In this document: positions 16,550-30,706 of the stretch, one piece after another
How positions within the stretch are numbered: position 1 is the first letter of the stretch
Layout: every line of letters begins with the position of its first letter
Assembly: GCA_019873665.1 (NCBI GenBank)
Contig: JAIOAV010000001.1
Coordinates: forward strand, 1 to 64,000
Direction: 5' to 3'
From: Chloroflexota bacterium
GTDB taxonomy: Bacteria; Chloroflexota; Anaerolineae; JAAYEA01
DNA length: 64,000 nucleotides
The notes under the pieces: model-generated
Databases searched by the model: none
What the model saw: the letters and a program-made list of their open reading frames with translations, nothing else
What the model was told of the DNA's origin: nothing
Translations under genes and position numbers: made by a program

Positions 16550-19500
16550 ATGAGGGATATGGCCGATAATCCCGCAACACCATTGACACAGCCAATCTTG
16601 CGGTTTACCAGGCCGTTCTGGCGCGCCAGCGCGGAGCGACTCTATCGCGGCCGCCTGCGCGCTATGCTGGAGGCGCAACTTGCGCCGACGCAGGCACTGG
16701 CGCAGGTTTGCCCGCTTTTGGGCCCGGGACAGGCGGCGGTCATGGTGGGGAGCGACCGATTCGCAGCGGTACGCTATCTGGCGCGCGGTCCGCGACTGGT
16801 GTTGCTGGGCGAGGCTGGCGCCGGCAAGACCACGCTGCTGCGGGCCGCCGCGCTGGCGCTGGCCAGCGACCCCGTCGGCCTGTTGCCGGTGTTCGCCTCG
16901 CTTGGCACCTACCGTGGCGGCGACCCGGTCGCCTTTCTGCGGGGCAAGGTGGCTATCGCGGAATCGCGGCTCGCGACGTTGGTGGAGCGTTTCCTGCGCA
17001 CTGGCGAGGCGGTCTTCTTTCTGGATGGCGCGGACGAGATCCCGACGGATGAGCGGGAGGCTGCGCGCCGCGCCTGGCTCGCCTTGATAGAAAAGTACCC
17101 TCGGGCGCGCGTGATCGTGGCGACCGGCTTGCTAGAGGCTGAGCTGTGGACCCACCTCTCTGCATCTCCACTAACTGTGGCGCGGATCGTGCCGGTGCCG
17201 CGCCATCAGGTGGCGGCGGTGGCCGAGTCGTGTCCATCGCTGGCGGATGCTGCCCTGCTCGCTGCCGACCCAGATGCCTGGCGCACACGTCTCTTTCTGG
17301 CGCTCTATGTGGCGCAGAGTCAACGCGGCGTGCCGCCGGCATCGTCAAACCGCGCACTCTTGCTGCGCGACTGGATCGTCCTCCAATCGCCGGATTCCGT
17401 ACAGCGGTGGGAGTTGGCCACCCTGGCGCGGCAGATGCTGCCGGAGCGCGTGTTCGCCGCAAATGGGGGCTTGGAGGCCTTGCTCCTGGCGGCGCCGGAC
17501 GGCTCGGGCGACTGGCGTACGTTTTCCTCCCCCTGGGTGCAGGATGCGCTGGCAGCGACCGCGCTGGTTGAGATGGACGAGGAAAGCCTGCCGCTGGCCA
17601 AGCGCGTGGCGCAGATCGCCTGGTGGCGGCCCACCGCGCTGCAGGCTGCACTCGCCACGCCCGAGAGATGCGCGCAGATGGTGCGTCGGATTCTCGGCGT
17701 GGGTGGGGATCGTGCCATCCTGTTGGCGCTGGCGTGTGCGGCGCTGCATCCCGCTGCGCCACAGGCGACCGAGGCGGTGCGCGACGCGCTATGGCGACGC
17801 ATGGCGCGCGAGGGATTGACCGGACACTGGGAGGATGCCAGCGCGCTGCAAGAGGTGGCCGGGCCCGCGGCGGTGCAGTGGATTGCCGACACGATGGCCG
17901 TGGCCAGCGGGGTGCAGCAGGCACAGCTCAATGCCCTGCTCGGCGACATCGGCGGCCTGGTGGCCGCCGAGTGGCTGGCCACACGTGGGCTGGATGATGC
18001 GCGGGAGCTGCTCGCCGTTACAGCCAGCCGCGCTCTCGAAGGGATGGAGGGAGAGGCCGCGCTGGCTCTTGTAGCTCGCCTGCACGATCCCAAAGCAGAG
18101 ATTCGCGACAGGGCGATAGACATCCTCGTCCGGATCGGCGCGCCCGCCGTGGGCGCGCTGATGACGCAGCTCTATCGCGGCCCGGAAGAGACGCGGGTTC
18201 TCGCCGCGACGGTTCTGGCGCGCATTGGCGCCTTTGCCGTGGATGCGCTCTTTGCCGTCTTGCGGCAGCAGAACGAGGAGGTGCGCGGTGCCGCACGCCT
18301 GGCGCTCCACCAGATGAAAGATCACTCGGCGATCCCTTTTCTCGCTGCCGGAGTGGAAGATGCGCATCCCCTCGTGCGGCAGGAAGCCATCTTGGCGCTG
18401 GGGCGGCTCGGCGGTGAGGAGATGCTGCCTTACCTGTTGCGTGGCCTGCGCGATGATGCCAAAGAAGTGCGCCTGGCCGCTCTCTCCGCCTTTACCGAGC
18501 CGACGGTGCTGCGCGCCGTTCCCGTGCTGGTGCAACTCCTGCGCGATCCGGACAGCGTCGTCCGCCAACGGACGGTGGCGCTTTTGCAGGGCGTTGGTCC
18601 GGCCGTGATTGAGCCGCTGCTGGTCGAATTCCAGGACTATAACTGGGACGCACCCGGCGCGCCCACCACTGTCATCTCAGGTATTGGTCCGCCAGTCATC
18701 ACTCCGCTCTCCAGCGTCCTGTTGGATCGGCGCTGGCGCATGCGACGTGCGGCGGCCAAGGCGCTGCAATGGATACCGCATCCCCAGACGGTGTCGGCGC
18801 TGGCGATGGCGCTGCAAGACCGAGACGCGAACGTGCGTGAGGCGGCTGCACGGGCCTTGGGGCAGATTCGGCGGCCAGAAGGGGCAGCGCCGCTCATGTC
18901 GGCGCTGCGCGACCGCAGCGCGACAGTGCGCCGTGCGGCGGCGTGGGCGCTGGGCGAGCTGGAGCTGCGACCAAGTAGCGGCCTCCTCTCGCTGGCTCAG
19001 GCGCTGATTGCTGCCTTGCGCGACCGCGATAGCGAGGTCCGTGAGGCGGCAGTGCGGGCGCTGGGCAAGATTGGACGCCCCGCCGTGCCGCCTCTACTGG
19101 AGGCGCTGCGCTCGCGGCAGGCGCAACGCTCTCGCCCCATGATCATCGCCGCGCTCAAGGAGATCGCCGATCGCAGCGCCGTGCCGGCGTTGCTAGAGGC
19201 GCTCGCCAATACCGATTGGCATGTGCGCCAAGCAGCGGCCGAGGCGTTAGGGGAGATCGGAGACACGCGTGCCATTGAGCCGCTGGTGCGAACAATGGGC
19301 GATCGGCATGACGGGCCGCGTTGGGCGGCAGTGGATGCGCTGGCTAAGCTTGGCGCGCCAGCGGTTCCGGCGCTCATCGAGGCGCTAGGCGTTACCGAAT
19401 GGCGTCTCCGCTGGGCTGCGGTTACTGCGCTGGGCAAGATCGGCGAGCCGGCGGTATTGCCCCTATTGCAGCTTTTGGCGAGTGGTGGTCAGGAAGTGCG

Positions 19501-19696
19501 TTGGGCGGCGGAAGCGGCTCTGGCGCAGACGGGCGAGATCGCCGTGCCCGCGCTCACCCGCGCCCTGCGCAGCGCGCAGCCGGGCCTGCGCACTGCTGCC
19601 GCCGAGACCCTCGCTCAGATAGATTCGCCATTAGCGCAGGAAGCGCTCGCCAAGTACCAGTCCAGTAGTTGGTCGCGGCAGGGGCGGCGTGAGTGA
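16550..19696 (+). CDS. NACHT/STAND-like ATPase with a long HEAT-repeat array
   Basis: A 1048-residue protein with no signal peptide or membrane segment. The P-loop LLGEAGAGKTTLL lies near residue 87 and the Walker B-like VFFLDGADEIP near 155, the arrangement of NACHT/STAND NTPases. From about residue 505 to the C-terminus it is built of HEAT-like (PBS-lyase type) repeats of about 31 residues, with recurring VREAA-RALG-IG-P-A-P-L patterns. STAND proteins are regulated switches used in signalling, transcription control or phage defence; here no effector domain is recognisable. Either of two in-frame ATGs (16550 or 16559) could be the start, with no strong ribosome binding site. It stands alone after the cohesin/dockerin gene, and a converging gene follows. 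Confidence 0.75.
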   Translation: MRDMADNPATPLTQPILRFTRPFWRASAERLYRGRLRAMLEAQLAPTQALAQVCPLLGPGQAAVMVGSDRFAAVRYLARGPRLVLLGEAGAGKTTLLRAAALALASDPVGLLPVFASLGTYRGGDPVAFLRGKVAIAESRLATLVERFLRTGEAVFFLDGADEIPTDEREAARRAWLALIEKYPRARVIVATGLLEAELWTHLSASPLTVARIVPVPRHQVAAVAESCPSLADAALLAADPDAWRTRLFLALYVAQSQRGVPPASSNRALLLRDWIVLQSPDSVQRWELATLARQMLPERVFAANGGLEALLLAAPDGSGDWRTFSSPWVQDALAATALVEMDEESLPLAKRVAQIAWWRPTALQAALATPERCAQMVRRILGVGGDRAILLALACAALHPAAPQATEAVRDALWRRMAREGLTGHWEDASALQEVAGPAAVQWIADTMAVASGVQQAQLNALLGDIGGLVAAEWLATRGLDDARELLAVTASRALEGMEGEAALALVARLHDPKAEIRDRAIDILVRIGAPAVGALMTQLYRGPEETRVLAATVLARIGAFAVDALFAVLRQQNEEVRGAARLALHQMKDHSAIPFLAAGVEDAHPLVRQEAILALGRLGGEEMLPYLLRGLRDDAKEVRLAALSAFTEPTVLRAVPVLVQLLRDPDSVVRQRTVALLQGVGPAVIEPLLVEFQDYNWDAPGAPTTVISGIGPPVITPLSSVLLDRRWRMRRAAAKALQWIPHPQTVSALAMALQDRDANVREAAARALGQIRRPEGAAPLMSALRDRSATVRRAAAWALGELELRPSSGLLSLAQALIAALRDRDSEVREAAVRALGKIGRPAVPPLLEALRSRQAQRSRPMIIAALKEIADRSAVPALLEALANTDWHVRQAAAEALGEIGDTRAIEPLVRTMGDRHDGPRWAAVDALAKLGAPAVPALIEALGVTEWRLRWAAVTALGKIGEPAVLPLLQLLASGGQEVRWAAEAALAQTGEIAVPALTRALRSAQPGLRTAAAETLAQIDSPLAQEALAKYQSSSWSRQGRRE

Positions 19697-19738
19697 TGAG
19701 CCTGATGTGGGCCCCGGCTTCCCACCCGGTGGGAGATC

Positions 19739-22546
19739 CTACGGCTGAGGCGTCGCCGTCAGGACTGGCAGGGTGATGAGCGTAGGGCCGGACGCTGGCG
19801 TGCTGGCCGGCGCTGTTGGCGTCGCCGTCTCGGTGGGCGCCGGCTCTGGTGTCACCGTGTCAGTCGGCGTTACCGGCAGGATCACCAGCGTTGGACCGAC
19901 GGCCGGTGCAGGCGTTGGCGTTTCGGTGGGTGTTGCGATATCCGTTGGCGTTGGCGACGGCGTGAGCGATGCAGTGGGCGATGGTGATGCCGTAGGCGTT
20001 GGCGAGCCGGTCAGCGTCGTGGTGGGCGTCGGCGCCTCGTTATAGACATAAACACGCACCCGGGCCTCTGCCACCTGCCCTTTGCGATTGACTACCTGCA
20101 CGCGGAGGGTGTGTGGCCCGTTCGTCAGATGACGCGTATCCCAGAGCCCGAGGATTGCGGCTTCCACCTGCATAGTGGAGGCGGACGGTATATGGCCCCA
20201 CCCGTGCGGGTCATGTGAGACCCCATATTCCAGCACGTAATGACTGAAATTGCTGATCACCGCTGTGCCCTGCACCGCAACGATGCCTCCAACTGTCTGC
20301 CCTTCTGCCGGATAGATGATCTGCAAGTGCAACCCTTCTGTATGCACCGAGCAGCGATCCACCGGCGGCTGGACAAAGCCTTGCGCCTCCGCCCACTGGC
20401 GATAGGCAAGAGGGAACACCGTGAGGTGTCGGTGCTCCACCTGATCTGGCGGGCAGAACTCTGTGGCGAGCTCGCCGCTCACCCTGCAGACGCCCACCAC
20501 GGTGTGTACCGGGCAGCTCTCGCTCGGCACTGCCTCCTCCAGAAAGAGATCAGTGCGCGCCGGCGGGCAATCTTCGGTGCGTGGATGACCGGAAATGGGG
20601 CAGACCGGCACCGATACGATGCCGGGTGGCATCTCGAAATCGCGCGTCGGCCGTCCGGCTAGTGCTGCCTCCATAAAGTTGTGCCATATGGGGCCCGCGC
20701 CGCGCACGCCGGTAACGCTCGCCATGGGCGAGCCGTCCGAGTTTCCCACCCATACGCCGGCCACCAGATCAGGTGTATAGCCAATCACCCATGAATCGCG
20801 ATAGTCGTCTGTCGTGCCGGTCTTGGCTGCTGCCGGACGGGAGAGCATCAGCGCGTTCTGCGCGCCGTAAGCAGGCGTGCGTGCCTCGTTGTCCGACAAG
20901 ATGTCGGTGATCAGGTAAGCCCTACGCGCGTCCAACACACGCTCAGCGCGCTTTGGCTGGCTCTTCAGGTCGAAAAGTACCGTGCCATTATAGTCGATAA
21001 CGCGCAGGATCGGCTGCGGGGAGACCAGCAGCCCTTGGTTGGCAAAAGCCGCGTAGGCGCCCACCATCTCCAGCAGCGTCACCTCACCCCCGCCAAGCAC
21101 CAGGGAGAGGCCATAGTCGGTGCGGTTGAGGGAGCGGATGCCCAGACGCTGCGCCATTTCCAGTGCCGCCGGCAATCCCAGCTCATAGAGCGTCTGCACC
21201 GCCGGAATGTTATAGGAACAGGCCAGCGCCTGCCGCACGGAGACCGGCCCATGTTCCTTTCGGTCGTAGTTCACCGGCACATACGGCGGGTTGTTCCCGT
21301 TCGGGTATTCGGTGCGTACATCCATTACCATCGTCGCCGGGTTCCAGCCTCGCTCAAATGCGGCGGCATAAACCACCGGCTTGATAGTAGAGCCGGGCTG
21401 GCGCGGCTGCAGCGTTACGTTGACCTGGCCAGCGATCGTCTCATCGAAAAAGTCTACACTGCCCAGCATTGCCAGTATCTCGCCGCTTTGGGGATCCATC
21501 GCCAGCACCGCGGCATTCGTCGCCTTTTGTGCCTTGAGGGTGGCGATATGTTCGCGCGCGGCCTTTTCCGCTGCCATCTGCATGGAGAGATCGAGCGTAG
21601 TATATACCTGCAGGCCGCTACGATACAGGCCCGTGCCATACTGCTGCTCCAGGAGCTGGCGCACATACATCACAAAGTGCGGCGCTTTGATCTCGTACAC
21701 CTGCGGCCGCAGATTCAGAGGCTCAGCGCGTGCCCGGTCCGCCGTCTCGGCGGTGATGTACCCCTCGCGCACCATCAAATCCAACACGACGGAGCGGCGT
21801 GAAAGGGCTGCGTCTGGATGTAGATACGGATCCCACAGCACAGCCGACTGTGGCAATCCCGCCAGGAGCGCCGCCTCCGCCAGCGTTAGGTCCTGCACCT
21901 GCTTGCCGAAATACGTCTCCGCTGCCGCGCCGATCCCGTATGCCAGATTGCCATAGTAGATCTCGTTCAGGTAGATTTCCAGGATCTGATCTTTGGAATA
22001 ACGCCGCGTGATCTCGGCAGCCAGGATCGCCTCTTTGATTTTGCGATCCAGCGTCTGCTCGCGTGTGAGATAAAAGCTCTTGGCGAGCTGCTGCGTGATG
22101 CCGCTGGCGCCGGACACGATCTCCCCCTCGGTGATGTTGTAGTAGAGAGCGCGGGCGATCGCAAAAGGGTCAAAACCGGGGTTGCGGAAGAACGTGCGGT
22201 CTTCTGTGGCCACTGTGGCCCAGATAAGCGTCTGCGGGATATCCTCGATGGACACCATCGTGCGCCGTCCACCGGTCGGGTCTATCACCTCGTAGAGCAG
22301 CGCTCCGTTGCGATCATAGATCTTGGTGCTCTTGAATGTCGCTGAGCGGGCCAACAGATCATCCGGCGAGGGCAGGTCGCGGGCAATGGACATATAACCG
22401 ACGACCAGCGCGACAGTGCCCAGCAGCAGGATCAGGACGGTGAGCACTGCGGCCCACATGATGCTGCTGAGATAGTAGGCGGTATCGAACGAGGCACTGC
22501 GCCGCGGCTTGGCTGCGCGCTTGTTGGTGTAGGAGTACCCTGACAA
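19739..22546 (-). CDS. Class A penicillin-binding protein (glycosyltransferase/transpeptidase) with Ig-like and Thr/Pro tail
   Basis: A 935-residue bifunctional peptidoglycan synthase. The TTG start at 22546 is supported by GAGGAAGG nine bases ahead. One transmembrane helix spans about 29-52. The glycosyltransferase domain has the catalytic Glu in ATEDRTFF (Glu115) and the QQLAKSF motif. The transpeptidase domain has the Ser nucleophile in QPGSTIKP (about 386), SYN, and KTGT (about 575). After it comes a Cys-containing segment (about 640-740), a penicillin-binding C-terminal Ig-like domain (about 745-835) and a Thr/Pro-rich tail of about 95 residues. The enzyme polymerises lipid II and crosslinks stem peptides outside the membrane. 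The tail may reach into the wall or carry glycans; that is inference. Confidence 0.92.
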   Translation of the reverse strand: MSGYSYTNKRAAKPRRSASFDTAYYLSSIMWAAVLTVLILLLGTVALVVGYMSIARDLPSPDDLLARSATFKSTKIYDRNGALLYEVIDPTGGRRTMVSIEDIPQTLIWATVATEDRTFFRNPGFDPFAIARALYYNITEGEIVSGASGITQQLAKSFYLTREQTLDRKIKEAILAAEITRRYSKDQILEIYLNEIYYGNLAYGIGAAAETYFGKQVQDLTLAEAALLAGLPQSAVLWDPYLHPDAALSRRSVVLDLMVREGYITAETADRARAEPLNLRPQVYEIKAPHFVMYVRQLLEQQYGTGLYRSGLQVYTTLDLSMQMAAEKAAREHIATLKAQKATNAAVLAMDPQSGEILAMLGSVDFFDETIAGQVNVTLQPRQPGSTIKPVVYAAAFERGWNPATMVMDVRTEYPNGNNPPYVPVNYDRKEHGPVSVRQALACSYNIPAVQTLYELGLPAALEMAQRLGIRSLNRTDYGLSLVLGGGEVTLLEMVGAYAAFANQGLLVSPQPILRVIDYNGTVLFDLKSQPKRAERVLDARRAYLITDILSDNEARTPAYGAQNALMLSRPAAAKTGTTDDYRDSWVIGYTPDLVAGVWVGNSDGSPMASVTGVRGAGPIWHNFMEAALAGRPTRDFEMPPGIVSVPVCPISGHPRTEDCPPARTDLFLEEAVPSESCPVHTVVGVCRVSGELATEFCPPDQVEHRHLTVFPLAYRQWAEAQGFVQPPVDRCSVHTEGLHLQIIYPAEGQTVGGIVAVQGTAVISNFSHYVLEYGVSHDPHGWGHIPSASTMQVEAAILGLWDTRHLTNGPHTLRVQVVNRKGQVAEARVRVYVYNEAPTPTTTLTGSPTPTASPSPTASLTPSPTPTDIATPTETPTPAPAVGPTLVILPVTPTDTVTPEPAPTETATPTAPASTPASGPTLITLPVLTATPQP

Positions 22547-22674
22547 AAGACAATACCTTCCTCAAGTGTGTGGTAGAGACGTGACAAACGCTGGCTTTAT
22601 GCTGCAACGCTGGCCACGCCTCTGTAACCATTCTCAAGACGTTGGCGCACCTTGCGAGGTTCCCATCAGCGCGG

Positions 22675-23370
22675 CTACCAATCGGCGTATGGCACCTGCT
22701 CTACCGTCAGAGTGCCCTTGTTATCCAGCAGCGCCAGCCACTGCGGCCCATCGCAGACATTGACGATCTTGGCCCATTGGTAGGCATCGTTGCGCACATA
22801 GCGATTCTTGAGCGTCAAGGCGCCTTGCAGGCGCTCCAAAAGACGCGAGATGCGGCGACTGCGGTTCTCCTCCGGGTCGCTGCCGACAAAGAACGAGTCG
22901 AGAAAGATCAACTTGACCTTCGGCTGGCGTAGGTCCGCATAGGCCAACACACGCCGGTCGGCCATGAACAGCGTGCCCAGCAGCCAGCGCACCGCTGGCT
23001 CTTTATCTGGCCAGAGCGAGTGGCTCTGGATAAAGATGCGCTGCCCGCGCCAGAAAGCCAGCTCTCCCAGGAGATCTGTCGTCCGCAACATGACCTTATC
23101 TGGAGGCGGCCCCTGCATGGGCAGCTCGTCCAACAACGCGACATGCGGGTAGCCGGTGGGCTGGTCCGGCGCCAACGCCACACGCGAACGATTGGCAATC
23201 TCCTCAGCGATCTCCAGTGCTGTCTTGGCGCCGCCGCGCAGCAAGAACATCACCCGCTCGCCCGACATGGTATGTTCCGGAATGCCCAACATGTAGTGTA
23301 GGTCAATCCCCAAAAAGCGATTCAGGTTGCTCAGAACGTCAGTGTCCCAATCCCACTCCGACTCGGACAC
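22675..23370 (-). CDS. Uncharacterised 231-residue protein
   Basis: No family recognised. A GTG start at 23370 follows GGGAGG with a six-base gap, so translation is credible. The protein is soluble-looking, acidic at the N-terminus (EWDWDTD), and contains GGAKTALEIAEEIANRSR, a hydrophobic strand KVKLIFLDSFFVGSDPEENRS and a basic helix RRISRLLERLQGAL. Codon use resembles its neighbours. It lies 55 bases after the CapA-like gene and 128 bases before the penicillin-binding protein gene, all on the same strand. The alternation of predicted helices and strands with an FLDSFFVG strand is mildly NTPase-like, but no complete P-loop is present. Confidence 0.7.
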   Translation of the reverse strand: MSESEWDWDTDVLSNLNRFLGIDLHYMLGIPEHTMSGERVMFLLRGGAKTALEIAEEIANRSRVALAPDQPTGYPHVALLDELPMQGPPPDKVMLRTTDLLGELAFWRGQRIFIQSHSLWPDKEPAVRWLLGTLFMADRRVLAYADLRQPKVKLIFLDSFFVGSDPEENRSRRISRLLERLQGALTLKNRYVRNDAYQWAKIVNVCDGPQWLALLDNKGTLTVEQVPYADW

Positions 23371-23425
23371 GCCATACCTCCCTTGCTCAAACTCTTCTTG
23401 GATAGAGTCGCCCCTCGCGGCCCTC

Positions 23426-25105
23426 CTAGCGGGATGCGGCGCGCTGGCTTAGTCCATAGATGTCGTCCAAGATACGCCGCGCGTCGTCGGCTGATGGCAG
23501 GGCCGGCCTGCCATAACCCACGATCACCATCGGTGTCAGCTCGATCTGGCGCACGCCGCGCCGGTCCAGCCGCAGCATCGCGATGGCGGTGTCGGTGCTC
23601 AACTCTTGATCAAAGACGAAATTCCCCGTGCTATAGAGGATTACGCCCTCGCCATAGAATTCGATCGGCTGCCACGTGTGCGAATGATGCCCCAGCACTA
23701 ACGATGCCCCCGCATCTATCGCGGCACGCGCCGCCGCGCGCTGGAATTCACTGGGATTGTACAGATATTCGTACCCCGCATGGAGCGCGACGATCACCTG
23801 GTCTACCTCGCGCCTGGCTGCGGCTACCGCGGCGGAAATCGTCTCGATCTCTGCCCAGGCGATTCCCGGCTGATCGGCCGTGGCGACAAACTCGGTCCCC
23901 TGAAAAGTGCCAATGCTTTCAGGCGGATAGCGCGCAAAGGCGAGGAACGCCAGGCGCACTCCCTTGACGCTCATTACCACGGGTGCTAGCGCCTCCTGCT
24001 CGTTCCGGCCCGCGCCAATGCCGCGAATTCCCATCATCTCCAGCAGGCGCAGCGTGTCGTAAAAGGCGATCGGGCCATAGTCCAGAATATGATTATTCGC
24101 CAGGGTCACCAGATTCAGCCCCGCGCGACGCAACGCCAGGGCCGTCTCTGGTGGGGCGCGGAACACAAAGTATTTGTCCGCCGGCTCGCCGCGCGTCGAA
24201 ATGACGCACTCTAGGTTCCCTATGGCAATATCCGCTGCCTGCAGGATCGGCGCGGCATCTGCGAAGGGATAGGATGCGCCAAAGCGCCGCACCGAATCCG
24301 CCACGTCGCGCGCCAGCATGATGTCGCCTACAGCGGCGATGGTGATCTCCTCCACCGGCAGCGGCTGCTCGGCACGCAGGAAGGCGGCCAGCGTCGCGGC
24401 GACCTCTGAGTTGCCGACGTCGGGTGTCGCCAGTACCGCATGCGCGTAACGTAATGGATAGGCGCTTTCGGTGGGATGGCATCCCTCCACGCGCAGCGCT
24501 CGCACCCACGGCCGTACAGCTTCGTAGGGCAACAACGCCAGTTGCGCGCCGGAGTGCGCTCCCGTCAGCCAGGCCGCCATCAACGGCCATTCTTGTATCG
24601 CCGGCTCTGACAGTCCCAACAACCGCCGCGGTAATGGGTCGAAGGTAACGACCTGCGTGATCCCCAGCGCGGCGCGCGTCGCCGCGTCTCCTTGCAGCAA
24701 CGCCCGCAGCGCCGCCAGCGAGATCGCCTCCAGTGGTACGGAGAAGGGCACCACCGCCGCCAGCGACTCCTGCCGATAGGGGAAGGCCTCCACGCCCGCC
24801 AGCGGAAAGACGCCCCTGTAGAGCGCCAGATCGGCGCTCCCCGCCTGCAGCGCCGCCAGCGCCGCCGTGTCATCCGATACAGGGACGATCTCGCATGGCC
24901 AGTCGGGATACGACCGCGCAAAGCGCGACAGCGCCGCGGTTATCTCTGCGCCGGCAGGCACCGCCAGCCGCCAGGTGTGCGGCCCCGGTGCGCTGGCAGC
25001 GGGCGATGCGTGGCCGAAAAACAGCGCCCAGATCAGGAGTGTGGCCGCCATCGGCCCGCACCACCATCTGAGGCCGCACACGCCCGCGTGACGAGTTGCT
25101 CTCAA
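23426..25105 (-). CDS. Exported fusion of a solute-binding-like domain with a CapA-type metallophosphatase-like domain
   Basis: About 559 residues. The TTG at 25105 has GGGAGAGA seven bases upstream and yields a good signal peptide ending near SPAASA; ATG 25051 is an alternative. Residues about 40-290 look like a type-2 periplasmic binding domain of the phosphate/molybdate kind (LAVPAGAEITAALSRFA, GSADLALYRG). From about 300 the protein is CapA/PgsA-like: AVGDIMLARDV, IGNLECVIST, LANNHILDYG, VVALHAGYEY, LGHHSHTWQP and YSTGNFVFDQ. These motifs carry the expected Asp, Asn and His metal ligands of the calcineurin-like fold. CapA proteins take part in polyglutamate capsule synthesis, and many homologues have unknown roles. 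It probably acts outside the membrane. The fusion partner suggests ligand sensing or capture. Confidence 0.78.
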   Translation of the reverse strand: MRATRHAGVCGLRWWCGPMAATLLIWALFFGHASPAASAPGPHTWRLAVPAGAEITAALSRFARSYPDWPCEIVPVSDDTAALAALQAGSADLALYRGVFPLAGVEAFPYRQESLAAVVPFSVPLEAISLAALRALLQGDAATRAALGITQVVTFDPLPRRLLGLSEPAIQEWPLMAAWLTGAHSGAQLALLPYEAVRPWVRALRVEGCHPTESAYPLRYAHAVLATPDVGNSEVAATLAAFLRAEQPLPVEEITIAAVGDIMLARDVADSVRRFGASYPFADAAPILQAADIAIGNLECVISTRGEPADKYFVFRAPPETALALRRAGLNLVTLANNHILDYGPIAFYDTLRLLEMMGIRGIGAGRNEQEALAPVVMSVKGVRLAFLAFARYPPESIGTFQGTEFVATADQPGIAWAEIETISAAVAAARREVDQVIVALHAGYEYLYNPSEFQRAAARAAIDAGASLVLGHHSHTWQPIEFYGEGVILYSTGNFVFDQELSTDTAIAMLRLDRRGVRQIELTPMVIVGYGRPALPSADDARRILDDIYGLSQRAASR

Positions 25106-25181
25106 ATTCGTGATCTCTCCCACACTCTCAAGCAATATAGCCGAGTTTGCCGTTCGGCAGGCGCCAGAAGCGCCCATGCGG

Positions 25182-25210
25182 ATTATAGCATGACCAGACC
25201 ATCCAACCAA
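25182..25210 (-). promoter_or_regulatory. Promoter for the CapA-like gene
   Basis: On the minus strand TTGGTT (25205-25210) and a perfect TATAAT (25182-25187) are 17 bases apart. It lies just after the S4-protein gene and gives a leader of about 70 bases. Confidence 0.6.
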
Positions 25211-25221
25211 AACAGGCCGCC

Positions 25222-25427
25222 CTATTCTCCTGATAGCTGCACGATGACCGTCTTGCCGCCCACCGTGACGCGGTCGCCCGCCACCAGCTTGTGGCTGCGA
25301 CGCGTCTCCACCACGCCGTTCACCATCACCTCGCCCGCCTGGATGATCACCTTCGCCTGGCCGCCAGTGCCGACTAACCCTTGGAACTTCAGGAACTGAT
25401 CCAGTCGAATAGTCTTGTGCGCTTCTG

Positions 25428-25431
<4 letters not shown>
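25222..25431 (-). CDS. Small S4-domain RNA-binding protein
   Basis: A 69-residue protein consisting of one S4 RNA-binding domain: IRLDQFLKFQGLVGTGGQAK, then a GEVMVNG turn, and V-GDRV. This matches the YbcJ/YaaA group of stand-alone S4 proteins, which bind structured or ribosomal RNA. Its ATG overlaps the stop codon of the helicase gene upstream by four bases (ATGA), which indicates translational coupling. It is the last gene of a five-gene minus-strand operon with the helicase and DNA ligase. A promoter for the next gene begins right after it. Confidence 0.85.
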
Positions 25432-30633
<5,202 letters not shown>

Positions 30634-30706
30634 TGCAGCAGATGCCTCCTTGTGTGGCGCGAGCCAAGGTCATGGCTCAGATCAAGATGTCTGGTGGGGG
30701 AAGGTG

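Noticed and set aside
19720-19734. Palindrome TCCCACCCGGTGGGA as a terminator
   Set aside because: It leaves almost no loop and no U-tract; too weak to list as a feature.
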